Source: Hippophae tibetana (taxonomy: Eukaryota > Streptophyta > Magnoliopsida > Rosales > Elaeagnaceae). From it: DNA of 64,000 nucleotides. Positions within the stretch are counted from its first letter, which is position 1. The number at the start of each line of letters is the position of its first letter. A model generated the notes under the pieces. The model ran no database searches. It was not told where the DNA came from and worked only from the letters and a program-made list of their open reading frames with translations. The stretch is taken from the NCBI GenBank assembly GCA_037013495.1, contig CM072801.1, positions 70,913,816 through 70,977,815 on the forward strand. Reading direction: 5' to 3'. Positions 1 to 13,023 of the stretch are shown piece by piece. Position numbers and translations under genes: made by a program.

Positions 1-355
1 CTCTTCTCTTAAATTTTTTGGAAGAATAGAGAATTATTGATCACATAAATAAAGATCCCTTGGTCAGCACAAATATCACTTTTACATATCTATTGAATAT
101 AATTGAAAGTAAGTAAAATGGAAATTTGTGCATAAACCCTCGATAAGTGATGTAAACGATGGAATTTGGTTACAGAAATCAGGTTCTCTAGCGTGGCCAA
201 AATTAATCGTGTGATTCGATACGAGCTTCGATGTGATATATTATAATAGTCGTTAATATACCTCGGTCTAGATATATTGTCTATTAAAGTTGAAAATTCG
301 ATATATCAAATGTTTTGTTATTTTTGAACAAGTGAACAGTAACCCCTTTCCTGTT
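1..355. repeat. 355-bp monomer with a 7-bp deletion
   Basis: This monomer reads TTTGTGCATAAACCC at about 126-140, where the usual form is GTGACAAAAACATAAACC. Seven bases are lost, which gives a 355-bp unit. It also has the unusual GTCGTTAATATACC at about 251. Both features recur together in the monomer at 11945-12299. Confidence 0.9.
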
Positions 356-1441
356 CTCTTCTCTTAAATTTTTTGGAAGAATAGAGATTTATTGATCACA
401 TAAATAAAGATCCCTTGGTCAGCACAAATATCACTTTTACATATCTATTGAATATAATCGAAAGTAAGTAAAATGGAAATTTGTGATAAAAACATAAATC
501 CTCGATAAGTGATGTAAACGATGGAATTTGGTTACAGAAATCAGGTTCTCTAGCGTGGCAAAAATTAATCGTGTGAATCGATACGAGCTTTGATGTGATA
601 TATTATAATAGTCGTTAGGATACCTCGGTCTAGAGTTATTGTCTATTAAAGTTGAAAATTCGATATATCAAATGTTTTGTTATTTTTTAACAAGTTAAGA
701 GTAACCCCTCTCCTATTCTCTTCTCTTAAATTTTTTGGAAGAATAGAGAATTATTGATCACATAAATAAAGATCACTTGGTCAGCACAAATATCACTTTT
801 ACATATCTATTGAATATAATCGAAAGTAAGTAAAAGGGAAATTTGTGACAAAAACATAAACCCTCGATAAGTGATGTAAACGATGGAATTTGGTTACAGA
901 AATCAGGTTCTATAGCGTGGCCAAAATTAATCGTGTGATTCGATACGAGCTTCGATGTGATATATTATAATAGTCGTTAAGATACCTTGGACTAGATATA
1001 TTGTCTATTAAAGTTGAAAATTCGATATATCAAATGTTTTGTTATTTTTGAACAAGTGAACAGTAACCCCTTTCCTGTTCTCTTCTCTTAAATTTTTTGG
1101 AAGAATAGAGATTTATCGATAACATAAATAAAGATCCCTTGGTCAGCACAAATATAACTTTTACATATCTATTGAATATAATCGAAAGTAAGTAAAATGG
1201 AAATTTGTGACAAAAACATAAACCCTCGATAAGTGATGTAAACGATGGAATTTGGTTACAGAAATCAGGTTCTCTAGCGTGGCCAAAATTAATAGTGTGA
1301 TTCGATACAAGCTTCGATGTGATATATTATAATAGTGGTTAAGATACTTCAGTCTAGAGTTATTGTCGATTAAAGTTGAAAATTCGATATATCAAATGTT
1401 TTGTTATTTTTTAACAAGTTAACAATAACCCCTTTCATGTT
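356..1441. repeat. Three-monomer block, copy 1 (partner 3615-4700)
   Basis: The three monomers match those beginning at 3615 at an offset of 3259 bp (nine monomers plus one base). Shared tags are GTGATAAAAACATAAATCC, the AAAAGGGAAATTTG variant in the middle monomer, and GATACCTTGGACTAG. A few single-base differences exist. Similarity ends at about 1440, where this copy runs into CTCTTGTCTT and the partner into CTCTCCTCCT. Confidence 0.8.
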
Positions 1442-2310
1442 CTCTTGTCTTAAATTTTTTGGAAGAATAGAGATTTATTGATAACCTAAATAAAGAACCC
1501 TTGGTCAGCACAAATATCTCTTTTACATATCTATTGAATAAAATCGAAAATAAGTAAAACGGAAATTTGTGACAAAAATATAAACCCTCGATAAGTGATG
1601 CAAACGATGGAAATTGGTTACAGAAATCAGGTTCTCTTGCGTAGCCAAAATTAATCTTGTGAATCAATACGAGCTTCGATGTTATATATTATAATAGTCG
1701 TTAAGATATCTTAGTCTAGAGTTATTGTCGATTAAAGTTGAAAATTCGATATATCAAATGTTTTGTTATTTTTTAACAAGTTAACAGTAACCCCTTTCCT
1801 GTTCTCTCCTCTAAAATTTTGTGGAAGAATAGAGATTTATTGATCAAATAAATAAAGATCCCTTATTCAGCCCAAATATCTCTTTTACATATCTATTGAA
1901 TAAAATCGAAAGTAAGTAAAACGGAAATGTGTGACAAAAACATAAAACCTCGATAAGTGATGTAAAGGATGGAATTTGGTTACAGAATTCAGGTTCTCTT
2001 GCGTGGCCAAAATTAAGCGTGTGAATCGATACGAGCTTCGATGTTATATATTATAATAGTCGTTAAGATACCTCAGTCTAGAGTTATTGTCGATTAAAGT
2101 TGAAAATTCGATATATCAAATGTTTTGTTATTTTTTAACAAGTTAACAGTAACCCCTTTCATGTTCTCTCCTCCTAAATTTTTTGGAAGAATAGAGATTT
2201 ATTGATCACATAAATAAAGAACCTATGGTCAGCACAAATATATCTTTTACATATCTATTGAATAAAATCGAAAGTAAGTAAAACGGAAATTTGTGACAAA
2301 AACATAAACC
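1442..2310. repeat. Block with CTCTTGTCTT start, copy 1 (partner 6151-7020)
   Basis: Starting with the unusual landmark CTCTTGTCTT, this stretch matches 6151 onward at an offset of 4709 bp (13 monomers plus three bases). It includes the tags GCGTAGCC, CTTATTCAGCCC and GAACCTATGGTC. The match breaks inside the third monomer: here it continues TTATAGAAATCAAG, while the other copy continues TTACATAAATCAGG with the CCCAAACGAGG tag. The same first monomer also occurs at 3253 (offset 1811). Confidence 0.78.
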
Positions 2311-3252
2311 CTGGATAAGTGATGTAAACGATGGAATTTGGTTATAGAAATCAAGTTCTCTTGCGTGGCCAGAATTAATTGTGTGAATCGATACGAGCTT
2401 CGATGTTATATATTATAATAGTCGTTAAGATACCTCAGTCTAGAGTTATTGTCGATTAAAGTTGAAAATTCGATATATCAAATGTTTTGTTATTTTTTAA
2501 CAAGTTAACAATAACCCCTTTCCTGTTCTCTCCTCTTAAATTTTTTGGAAGAATAGAGAATTATTGATCACATAAATAAAGATCCCTTGGTCAGTACAAA
2601 TATGTCTTTTACATATCTATTGAATAAAATCGAAAGTAAGTAAAACAGTAATTTGTGCCAAAAACATAAAACCCACGATAAGTGATGTAAACGATGGAAT
2701 TTGGTTACAAAAATCAGGTTCCCAAATGAGGCCAAAACTAATCTTGTGAATCTATACGAGCTTCGATGTGATATATTATAATAGTCGTTAAGATACTTCA
2801 GTCTAGAGTTATTGTCGATTAAAGTTGAAAATTCGATATATCAAATGTTTTGTTATTTTTTAACAAGTTAACAGTAACCCCTTTCCCGCTCTCTTCTCTT
2901 AAATTTTTTGGAAGAATAGAGACTTATTCATCACATAAATAAAGATCCCTTTGTCAGCACAAATATCACTTTTACATATCTATTGAATAAAATCGAAAGT
3001 AAGTAAAACGGAAATTTGTGACAAAAACATGAACCCTGGATAAGTGATGTAAACGATGGAATTTGGTTACATAAATGACGTTCCCAAACGAGGGCAAAAC
3101 TAATCTTGTGAATCGATACGAGCTTCGATGTGATATATTATAATAGTCGTTAAGATACCTCAGTCTAGAGTTATTGTCGATTAAAGTTGAAAATTTGATA
3201 TATCAAATGTTTTGTTATTTTTTAACAAGTTAACAATAACCCCTTTCATGTT
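2166..3252. repeat. Three-monomer block, copy 1 (partner 4701-5787)
   Basis: The block matches 4701-5787 at an offset of 2535 bp (seven monomers plus one base). Shared rare variants include CCCGCTCTCTTCTC and GAGGGCAAAACTAATC, and an extra A in CATAAAACCC. After the block the two copies go into different monomer types. Confidence 0.8.
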
Positions 3253-3614
3253 CTCTTGTCTTAAATTTTTTGGAAGAATAGAGATTTATTGATCACCTAA
3301 ATAAAGAACCCTTGGTCAGCACAAATATCTCTTTTACATATCTATTGAATAAAATCGAAAATAAGTAAAACGGAAATTTGTGACAAAAATATAAACCCTC
3401 GATAAGTGATGCAAACGATGGAAATTGGTTACAGAAATCAGGTTCTCTTGCGTAGCCAAAATTAATCTTGTGAATCAATACGAGCTTCGATGTTATATAT
3501 TATAATAGTCATTAAGATATCTTAGTCTAGAGTTATTGTCGATTAAAGTTGAAAATTCGATATATCAAATGTTTTGTTATTTTTGAACAAGTGAACAGTA
3601 ACCCCTTTCCTGTT

Positions 3615-4700
3615 CTCTTCTCTTAAATATTTTGGAAGAATAGAGATTTATTGATCACATAAATAAAGATCCCTTGGTCAGCACAAATATCACTTTTACA
3701 TATCTATTGAATATAATCGAAAGTAAGTAAAATGGAAATTTGTGATAAAAACATAAATCCTCGATAAGTGATGTAAACGATGGAATTTGGTTACAGAAAT
3801 CAGGTTCTCTAGCGTGGCCAAAATTAATCGTGTGAATCGATACGAGCTTTGATGTGATATATTATAATAGTCGTTAGGATACCTCGGTCTAGAGTTATTG
3901 TCTATTAAAGTTGAAAATTCGATATATCAAATGTTTTGTTATTTTTTAACAAGTTAAGAGTAACCCCTCTCCTATTCTCTTCTCTTAAATTTTTTGGAAG
4001 AATAGAGAATTATTGATCACATAAATAAGAATCCCTTGGTCAGCACAAATATCACTTTTACATATCTATTGAATATAATCCAAAGTAAGTAAAAGGGAAA
4101 TTTGTGACAAAAACATAAACCCTCGATAAGTGATGTAAACGATGGAATTTGGTTACAGAAATCAGGTTCTCTAGCGTGGCCAAAATTAATCGTGTGATTC
4201 GATACGAGCTTCGATGTGATATATTATAATAGTCGTTAAGATACCTTGGACTAGATATATTGTCTATTAAAGTTGAAAATTCGATATATCAAAGGTTTTG
4301 TTATTTTTGAACAAGTGAACAGTAACCCCTTTCCTGTTCTCTTCTCTTAAATTTTTTGGAAGAATAGAGATTTATTGATCACATAAATAAAGATCCCTTG
4401 GTCAGCACAAATATAACTTTTACATATCTATTGAATATAATCGAAAGTAAGTAAAATGGAAATTTGTGACAAAAACATAAACCCTCGATAAGTGATGTAA
4501 ACGATGGAATTTGGTTACAGAAATCAGGTTCTCTAGCGTGGCCAAAATTAATCGTGTGATTCGATACGAGCTTCGATGTGATATATTATAATAGTCGTTA
4601 AGATATTTCAGTCTAGAGTTATTGTCGATTAAAGTTGAAAATTCGATATATCAAATGTTTTGTTATTTTTTAACAAGTTAACAGTAACCCCTTTCATGTT
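3615..4700. repeat. Three-monomer block, copy 2 (partner 356-1441)
   Basis: This is the second copy of the block at 356-1441, with the same order of variants and scattered substitutions. The fact that each copy is joined to a different right-hand neighbour shows that the block was moved as a segment and did not arise by point mutation. Confidence 0.8.
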
Positions 4701-5787
4701 CTCTCCTCCTAAATTTTTTGGAAGAATAGAGATTTATTGATCACATAAATAAAGAACCTATGGTCAGCACAAATATCTCTTTTACATATCTATTGAATAA
4801 AATCGAAAGTAAGTAAAACGGAAATTTGTGACAAAAACATAAACCCTGGATAAGTGATGTAAACGATGGAATTTGGTTATAGAAATCAAGTTCTCTTGCG
4901 TGGCCAGAATTAATTGTGTGAATCGATACGAGCTTCGATGTTATATATTATAATAGTCGTTAAGATACCTCAGTCTAGAGTTATTGTCGATTAAAGTTGA
5001 AAATTCGATATATCAAATGTTTTGTTATTTTTTAACAAGGTAACAATAACCCCTTTCCTGTTCTCTCCTCTTAAATTTTTTGGAAGAATAGAGAATTATT
5101 GATCACATAAAAAAAGATCCCTTGGTCAGTACAAATATGTCTTTTACATATCTATTGAATAAAATCGAAAGTAAGTAAAACAGTAATTTGTGCCAAAAAC
5201 ATAAAACCCACGATAAGTGATGTAAACGATGGAATTTGGTTACAAAAATCAGGTTCCCAAACGAGGCCAAAACTAATCTTGTGAATCTATACGAGCTTCG
5301 ATGTGATATATTATAATAGTCGTTAAGATACTTCAGTCTAGAGTTATTGTCGATTAAAGTTGAAAATTCGATATATCAAATGTTTTGTTATTTTTTAACA
5401 AGTTAACAGTAACCCCTTTCCCGCTCTCTTCTCTTAAATTTTTTGGAAGAATAGAGACTTATTCATCACATAAATAAAGATCCCTTTGTCAGCACAAATA
5501 TCACTTTTACATATCTATTGAATAAAATCGAAAGTAAGTAAAACGGAAATTTGTGACAAAAACATAAACCCTGGATAAGTGATGTAAACGATGGAATTTG
5601 GTTACATAAATCAGGTTCCCAAACGAGGGCAAAACTAATCTTGTGAATCGATACGAGCTTCGATGTGATATATTATAATAGTCGTTAAGATACCTCAGTC
5701 TAGAGTTATTGTCGATTAAAGTTGAAAATTTGATATATCAAATGTTTTGTTATTTTTTAACAAGTTAACAGTAACCCCTTTCCTGTT
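4701..5787. repeat. Three-monomer block, copy 2 (partner 2166-3252)
   Basis: This is the second copy of the block at 2166-3252. It directly follows copy 2 of the 356-1441 block, whereas in the left copy the two blocks are separated by 724 bp. The left flank is therefore a rearranged mosaic. Confidence 0.78.
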
Positions 5788-6150
5788 CTCTCCTCTCAAA
5801 TTTTTTGGAAGAATAGAGAATTTTTGTTCACATAAATAAAGATCCCTTACTCCGCACAAATATCTCTCTTACAAATCTATTGAATAAAATAGAAAGTAAG
5901 TAAAATAGCAATTTGTGCCAAAAACATAAAACCCTCGACAAGTGATGTAAACAATGGAATTTGGTTACATAAATCAGGTTCCCAAACGAGGCCAAAACTA
6001 ATCTTGTGAATCGATACGAGCTTCGATGTGATATATTATAATAGTCGTTAAGATACTTCAGTCTAGAGTTATTGTCGATTAAAGTTGAAAATTCGATATA
6101 TCAAATGTTTTGTTATTTTTTAACAAGTTAACAATAACCCCTTTCATGTT

Positions 6151-7020
6151 CTCTTGTCTTAAATTTTTTGGAAGAATAGAGATTTATTGATCACCTAAAT
6201 AAAGAACCCTTGGTCAGCACAAATATCTCTTTTACATATCTATTGAATAAAATCGAAAATAAGTAAAACGGAAATTTGTGACAAAAATATAAACCCTCGA
6301 TAAGTGATGCAAACGATGGAAATTGGTAACAGAAATCAGGTTCTCTTGCGTAGCCAAAATTAATCTTGTGAATCAATACGAGCTTCGATGTTATATATTA
6401 TAATAGTCGTTAAGATACCTTAGTCTAGAGTTATTGTCGATTAAAGTTGAAAATTCGATATATCAAATGTTTTGTTATTTTTTAACAAGTTAACAGTAAC
6501 CCCTTTCCTGTTCTCTCCTCTAAAATTTTGTGGAAGAATAGAGATTTATTGATCAAATAAATAAAGATCCCTTATTCAGCCCAAATATCTCTTTTACATA
6601 TCTATTGAATAAAATCGAAAGTAAGTAAAACGGAAATGTGTGACAAAAACATAAAACCTCGATAAGTGATGTAAAGGATGGAATTTGGTTACAGAATTCA
6701 CGTTCTCTTGCGTGGCCAAAATTAAGCGTGTGAATCGATACGAGCTTCGATGTTATATATTATAATAGTCGTTAAGATACCTCAGTCTAGAGTTATTGTC
6801 GATTAAAGTTGAAAATTCGATATATCAAATGTTTTGTTATTTTTTAACAAGTTAACAGTAACCCCTTTCATGTTCTCTCCTCCTAAATTTTTTGGAAGAA
6901 TAGAGATTTATTGATCACATAAATAAAGAACCTATGGTCAGCACAAATATATCTTTTACATATCTATTGAATAAAATCGAAAGTAAGTAAAACGGAAATT
7001 TGTGACAAAAACATAAACCC
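6151..7020. repeat. Block with CTCTTGTCTT start, copy 2 (partner 1442-2310)
   Basis: This is the second copy of the 1442 block. The monomer at 6875 is chimeric relative to its partner. Its first part, with GAACCTATGGTC, matches the monomer at 2166, and its second part carries the CCCAAACGAGG tag found in other left-flank monomers. Confidence 0.75.
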
Positions 7021-9770
7021 TGGATAAGAGATGTAAACGATGGAATTTGGTTACATAAATCAGGTTCCCAAACGAGGCCAAAAATAATCTTGTGAATCGA
7101 TACGAGCTTCGATGTGATATATTATAGTAGTCGTTAAGATACTTCAGTCTAGAGTTATTGTCGATTAAAGTTGAAAATTTGATATATCAAATGTTTTGTT
7201 ATTTTTTAACAAGTTAACAGTAATCCCTTTCCCGCTCTTTTCTCTTAAATTTTTTGGAAGAATAGAGACTTATTCATCACATAAATAAAGATCCCTTTGT
7301 CAGCACAAATATCACTTTTACATATCTATTGAATATAATCGAAAGTAAGTAAAATGGAAATTTGTGACAAAAACATAAACCCTCGATAAGTGATGTAAAC
7401 GATGGAATTTTGTTAGAGAAATCAGGTTCTCTTGCGTGGGCAAAACTAATCGTGTGAATCAATACGAGTATCGATGTTATATATTATAATAGTCTTTATG
7501 ATACCTCAGTCTAGAGTTATTGTCTATTAAAGTTGAAAATTCGATATATCAAATGTTTTGTTATTTTTTAACAAGTTAACAGTAACCCCTTTCATGTTCT
7601 CTCCTCCTAAATTTTTTGGAAGAATAGAGATTTATTGATCACATAAATAAAGAACCTATGGTCAGCACAAATATCTCTTTTACATATCTATTGAATAAAA
7701 TCGAAGGTAAGTAAAACGGAAATTTGTGACAAAAACATAAACCCTGGATAAGTGATGTAAACGATGGAATTTGGGTACAGAAATCAAGTTCTCTTGCGTG
7801 GCCAAAATTATTCGTGTGAATCGATACGAGCTTCGATGTTATATATTATAATAGTCGTTAAGATACCTCAGTCTAGAGTTATTGTCGATTAAAGTTGAAA
7901 ATTCGATATATCAAATGTTTTGTTATTTTTTAACAAGTTAACAGTAACCCCTTTCCTGTTCTCTCCTCTCAAAATTTTTGGAAGAATAGAGAATTATTGA
8001 TCACATAAATAAAGATCCCTTACTCGTTACAAATATCTCTCTTACAAATCTATTGAATAAAATCGAAAGTAAGTAAAACAGTAATTTGTGCCAAAAACAT
8101 AAACCCTCGATAAGTGATGTAAACGATGGAAATTGGTTACAGAAATCAGGTTCCCTTGCGTGGCCAAAATTAATCTTGTGAATCGATACGAGCTTCAATG
8201 TTATATATTATAATAGTCGTTAAGATACCTCCGTCTAGAGTTATTGTCGATTAAAGTTGAAAATTCGATATATCAAATGTTTTGTTATTTTTTAACAAGT
8301 TAACAGTAACCCCTTTCCTGTTCTCTCCTCTTAAATTTTGTGGAAGAATAGAGATTTATTGATCAAATAAATAAAGATCCCTTATTCAGCCCAAATATCT
8401 CTTTTACATAACTATTGAATAAAATCGAAAGTAAGTAAAACGGAAACGTGTGACAAAAACATAAAACCTCGATAAGTGATGTAAAGGTTGGAATTTGGTT
8501 ACAGAATTCAGGTTCTCTTGCGTGGCCAAAATTAAGCGTGTGAATCGATACGAGCTTCGATGTTATATATTATAATAGTCGTTAAGATACCTCAATCTAG
8601 AGTTATTGTCGATTAAAGTTGAAAATTCGATATATAAAATGTTTTGTTATTTTTTAACAAGTTAACAGTAACCCCTTTCATGTTCTCTCCTCCTAAATTT
8701 TTTGGAAGAATAGAGATTTATTGATCACATAAATAAAGAACCTATGGTCAGCACAAATATCTCTTTTACATATCTATTGAATAAAATCGGAAGTAAGTAA
8801 AACGGAAATTTGTGACAAAAACATAAACCCGGGATAAGTGATGTAAACGATGGAATTTGGTTACAGAAATCAAGTTCTCTTGCGTGGCCAAAATTTATCG
8901 TGTGAATTGATACGAGCTTCGATGTGATATATTATAATAGTCGTTAAGATACTTCAGTCTAGAGGTATTGTCGATTAAAGTTGAAAATTCGATATATCAA
9001 ATGTTTTGTTATTTTTTAACAAGTTAACAGTAACCCCTTTCCCGTTCTCTTCTCTTAAATTTTTTGGAAGAATAGAGATTTATTGATCACATAAATAAAG
9101 ATCCCTTGGTCAGCACAAATATCACTTTTACATATCTATTGAATATAATTGAAAGTAAGTAAAATGGAAATTTGTGACAAAAACATACCCCCTCGATAAG
9201 TGATTTAAACGATGGAATTTGGTTACAGAAATCAGGTTCGCTAGCGTGGCCAAAATTAATCGTGTGATTCGATACGAGCTTCAATGTGATATATTATAAT
9301 AGTCGTTAAGATACCTCGGTCTAGATATATTGTCTATTAAAGTTGAAAATTCGATATATCACATGTTTTGTTATTTTTGAACAAGTGAACAGTAACACCT
9401 TTCCTGTTCTCTTCTCTTGAATGTTTTGGAAGAATAGAGATTTATTGATCACATAAATAAAGATCCCTTGGTCAGCACAAATATCTCTTTTACATATCTA
9501 TTGAATAAAATCGAAAGTAAGTAAAACGGAAATTTGTGACAAAAACATAAACACTCGATAAGTGATGTAAGCGATGGAATTTGGTTACAGAAATCAGGTT
9601 CTCTAGCGTGGCCAAAATTAATCGTGTGAATCAATACGAGCTTCGATGTGATATATTATAATAGTCATTACGATACCTCGGTCAAGAGTTACGGTCGATT
9701 AAAGTTGAAAATTCGATTTATCAAATATTTTGTTATTTTTGAACAAGTGAAGAGTAACCCCTTTCCTATT

Positions 9771-10134
9771 CTCTTCTTTTAAATTTTTTTGGAATAATAG
9801 AGATTTATTGATCACATAAATAAATATCCCTTGGTCGGAAAAAATATCTCTTTTATAGCTCTCTTGAATAAAATCGAAACTAAATAAAACGGAAATGTGT
9901 GACAAAAACATAAAACCCTCGATAAGTGATGAAATCGATGGAACTTGGTTACAGAAATCAGGTTCCCTAGCGAGGCCAAAATTAATCGTGTGATTCGATA
10001 CGAGCTTTGATGTTATATATTATAATAGTCTTTAAGATACCTCACTCTAGAGTTATTGTTGATTGAAGTTGAAAATTCGATATATCAAATGTTTTGTTAT
10101 TTTTGAACAAGTGAACAGTAACCCCTTTCCTGTT
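9771..10134. repeat. E-type monomer, the only left-side copy
   Basis: This 364-bp monomer carries the E signature: GGAATAATAG in place of GGAAGAATAG, TTTTATAGCTCTCTTGAA, and GAAACTAAATAAAAC. It has an extra T in its A/T run and an extra A in CATAAAACCC. Its nearest relatives are at 54270 and 55357, more than 44 kb away, and there is no E monomer in the core between. Confidence 0.88.
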
Positions 10135-11944
10135 CTCTTCTCTTAAATTTTTTGGAAGAATAGAGAGTTATTGATCACATAAATAAAAATCCCTTGTTCA
10201 GCACAAATATTTCTTTTACATATCTATTGAATAAAATCGAAAGTAAGTAAAATGAAAATTTGTGATAAAAACATAAATCCTCGATAAGTGATGTAAACGA
10301 TGGAATTTGGTTACAGAAATCAGGTTCTCTAGCGTGGCCAAAATTAATCGTGTGAATCGATACGAGCTTTGATGTGATATATTATAATAGTCGTTACGAT
10401 ACCTCGGTCTAGAGTTATTGTCTATTAAATTTGAAAATTCGATATATCAAATGTTTTGTTATTTTTTAACAAGTTAACAGTAACCCCTCTCCTATTCTCT
10501 TCTCTTAAATTTTTTGGAAGAATAGAGAATTATTGATCACATAAATAAAGATCCCTTGGTCAGCACAAATATCACTTTTACATATCTATTGAATATAATC
10601 GAAAGTAAGTAAAAGGGAAATTTGTGACAAAAACATAAACCCTCGATAAGTGATGTAAACGATGGAATTTGGTTACAGAAATCAGGTTCTCTAGCGTGGC
10701 CGAAATTAATCGTGTGATTCGATACGAGCTTCGATGTGATATATTATAATAGTCGTTAATATACCTCGGTCTAGATATATTGTCTATTAAAGTTGAAAAT
10801 TCGATATATCAAATGTTTTGTTATTTTTGAACAAGTGAACAGTAACCCCTTTCCTGTTCTCTTCTCTTAAATTTTTTGGAAGAATAGAGATTTATTGATC
10901 ACATAAATAAAGATCCCTTGGTCAGCACAAATATCACTTTTACATATCTATTGAATATAATCGAAAGTAAGTAAAATGGAAATTTGTGATAAAAACATAA
11001 ATCCTCGATAAGTGATGTAAACGATGGAATTTGGTTACAGAAATCAGGTTCTCTAGCGTGGCCAAAATTAATCGTGTGAATCGATACAAGCTTTGATGTG
11101 ATATATTATAATAGTCGTTAGGATACCTCGGTCTAGAGTTATTGTCTTTTAAAGTTGAAAATTCGATATATCAAATGTTTTGTTATTTTTTAACAAGTTA
11201 ACAGTAACCCCTCTCCTATTCTCTTCTCTTAAATTTTTTGGAAGAATAGAGAATTATTGATCACATAAATAAAGATCCCTTGGTCAGCACAAATATCACT
11301 TTTACATATCTATTGAATATAATCGAAAGTAAGTAAAAGGGAAATTTGTGACAAAAACATAAACCCTCGATAAGTGATGTAAACGATGGAATTTGGTTAC
11401 AGAAATCAGGTTCTCTAGCGTGGCCAAAATTAATCGTGTGATTCGATACGAGCTTCGATGTGATATATTATAATAGTCGTTAAGATACCTTGGACTAGAT
11501 ATATTGTCTATTAAAGTTGAAAATTCGATATATCAAATGTTTTGTTATTTTTGAACAAGTGAACAGTAACCCCTTTCCTGTTCTCTTCTCTTAAATTTTT
11601 TGGAAGAATAGAGATTTATTGATCACATAAATAAAGATCCCTTGGTCACCACAAATATAACTTTTACATATCTATTGAATATAATCGAAAGTAAGTAAAA
11701 TGGAAATTTGTGACAAAAACATAAACCCTCGATAAGTGATGTAAACGATGGAATTTGGTTACAGAAATCAGGTTCTCTAGCGTGGCCAAAATTAATCATG
11801 TGATTCGATACGAGCTTCGATGTGATATATTATAATAGTCGTTAGGATACCTCGGTCTAGAGTTATTGTCTATTAAAGTTGAAAATTCGATATATCAAAT
11901 GTTTTGTTATTTTTTAACAAGTTAACAGTAACCCCTCTCCTATT

Positions 11945-12299
11945 CTCTTCTCTTAAATTTTTTGGAAGAATAGAGAATTATTGATCACATAAATAAAGAT
12001 CCCTTGGTCAGCACAAATATCACTTTTACATATCTATTGAATATAATCGAAAGTAAGTAAAATGGAAATTTGTGCATAAACCCTCGATAAGTGATGTAAA
12101 CGATGGAATTTGGTTACAGAAATCAGGTTCTCTAGCGTGGCCAAAATTAATCGTGTGATTCGATACGAGCTTCGATGTGATATATTATAATAGTCGTTAA
12201 TATACCTCGGTCTAGATATATTGTCTATTAAAGTTGAAAATTCGATATATCAAATGTTTTGTTATTTTTGAACAAGTGAACAGTAACCCCTTTCCTGTT
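11945..12299. repeat. Second 355-bp monomer with the 7-bp deletion
   Basis: This monomer has the same 7-bp loss (GTGCATAAACC near 12072) and the same GTTAATATACC as the first monomer of the window. The distance between the two deletion points is 11944 bp, or 33 monomers. A shared deletion together with a shared nearby substitution implies descent from one monomer and not two independent events. Confidence 0.9.
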
Positions 12300-13023
12300 C
12301 TCTTCTCTTAAATTTTTTGGAAGAATAGAGATTTATTGATCACATAAATAAAGATCCCTTGGTCAGCACAAATATCACTTTTACATATCTATTGAATATA
12401 ATCGAAAGTAAGTAAAATGGAAATTTGTGATAAAAACATAAATCCTCGATAAGTGATGTAAACGATGGAATTTGGTTACAGAAATCAGGTTCTCTAGCGT
12501 GGCCAAAATTAATCGTGTGAATCGATACAAGCTTTGATGTGATATATTATAATAGTCGTTAGGATACCTCGGTCTAGAGTTATTGTCTTTTAAAGTTGAA
12601 AATTCGATATATCAAATGTTTTGTTATTTTTTAACAAGTTAACAGTAACCCCTCTCCTATTCTCTTCTCTTAAATTTTTTGGAAGAATAGAGAATTATTG
12701 ATCACATAAATAAAGATCCCTTGGTCAGCACAAATATCACTTTTACATATCTATTGAATATAATCGAAAGTAAGTAAAAGGGAAATTTGTGACAAAAACA
12801 TAAACCCTCGATAAGTGATGTAAACGATGGAATTTGGTTACAGAAATCAGGTTCTCTAGCGTGGCCAAAATTAATCGTGTGATTCGATACGAGCTTCGAT
12901 GTGATATATTATAATAGTCGTTAAGATACTTCGGTCTAGATATATTGTCTATTAAATTTGAAAATTCGATATATCAAATGTGTTGTTATTTTTGAACAAG
13001 TGAACAGTAACCCCTTTCCTGTT

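Larger units (their letters stand above)
1..9046. repeat. Left flank A: diverse monomer mosaic
   Basis: These 25 monomers are more varied than the core. Many carry TGTTATATATTA where the core has TGTGATATATTA, TTGCGTGG where the core has TAGCGTGG, or the tag CCCAAACGAGG (for example near 5256, 5618 and 7068). Blocks of two to four monomers recur at irregular distances (offsets 1811, 2535, 3259 and 4709 bp), so there is no single higher-order period. The offsets exceed multiples of 362 by 1-3 bp because some monomers have an extra A, as in CATAAAACCC. I see no gene or non-satellite sequence here. Confidence 0.85.
9047..13023. repeat. Left flank B: transition into the core
   Basis: These 11 monomers mix core-like types (TCTAGATATATTGTC with TGAACAAGTGAACAG) with one E-type monomer at 9771. 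A four-monomer near-duplication lies inside, at an offset of 1441 bp (four monomers minus seven bases). It links roughly 10.7-11.5 kb with 12.2-12.9 kb through the tags GTTAATATACC, ATACAAGCTTTGATG and TTGTCTTTTAAAG. No gene or foreign insert is visible. Confidence 0.8.
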
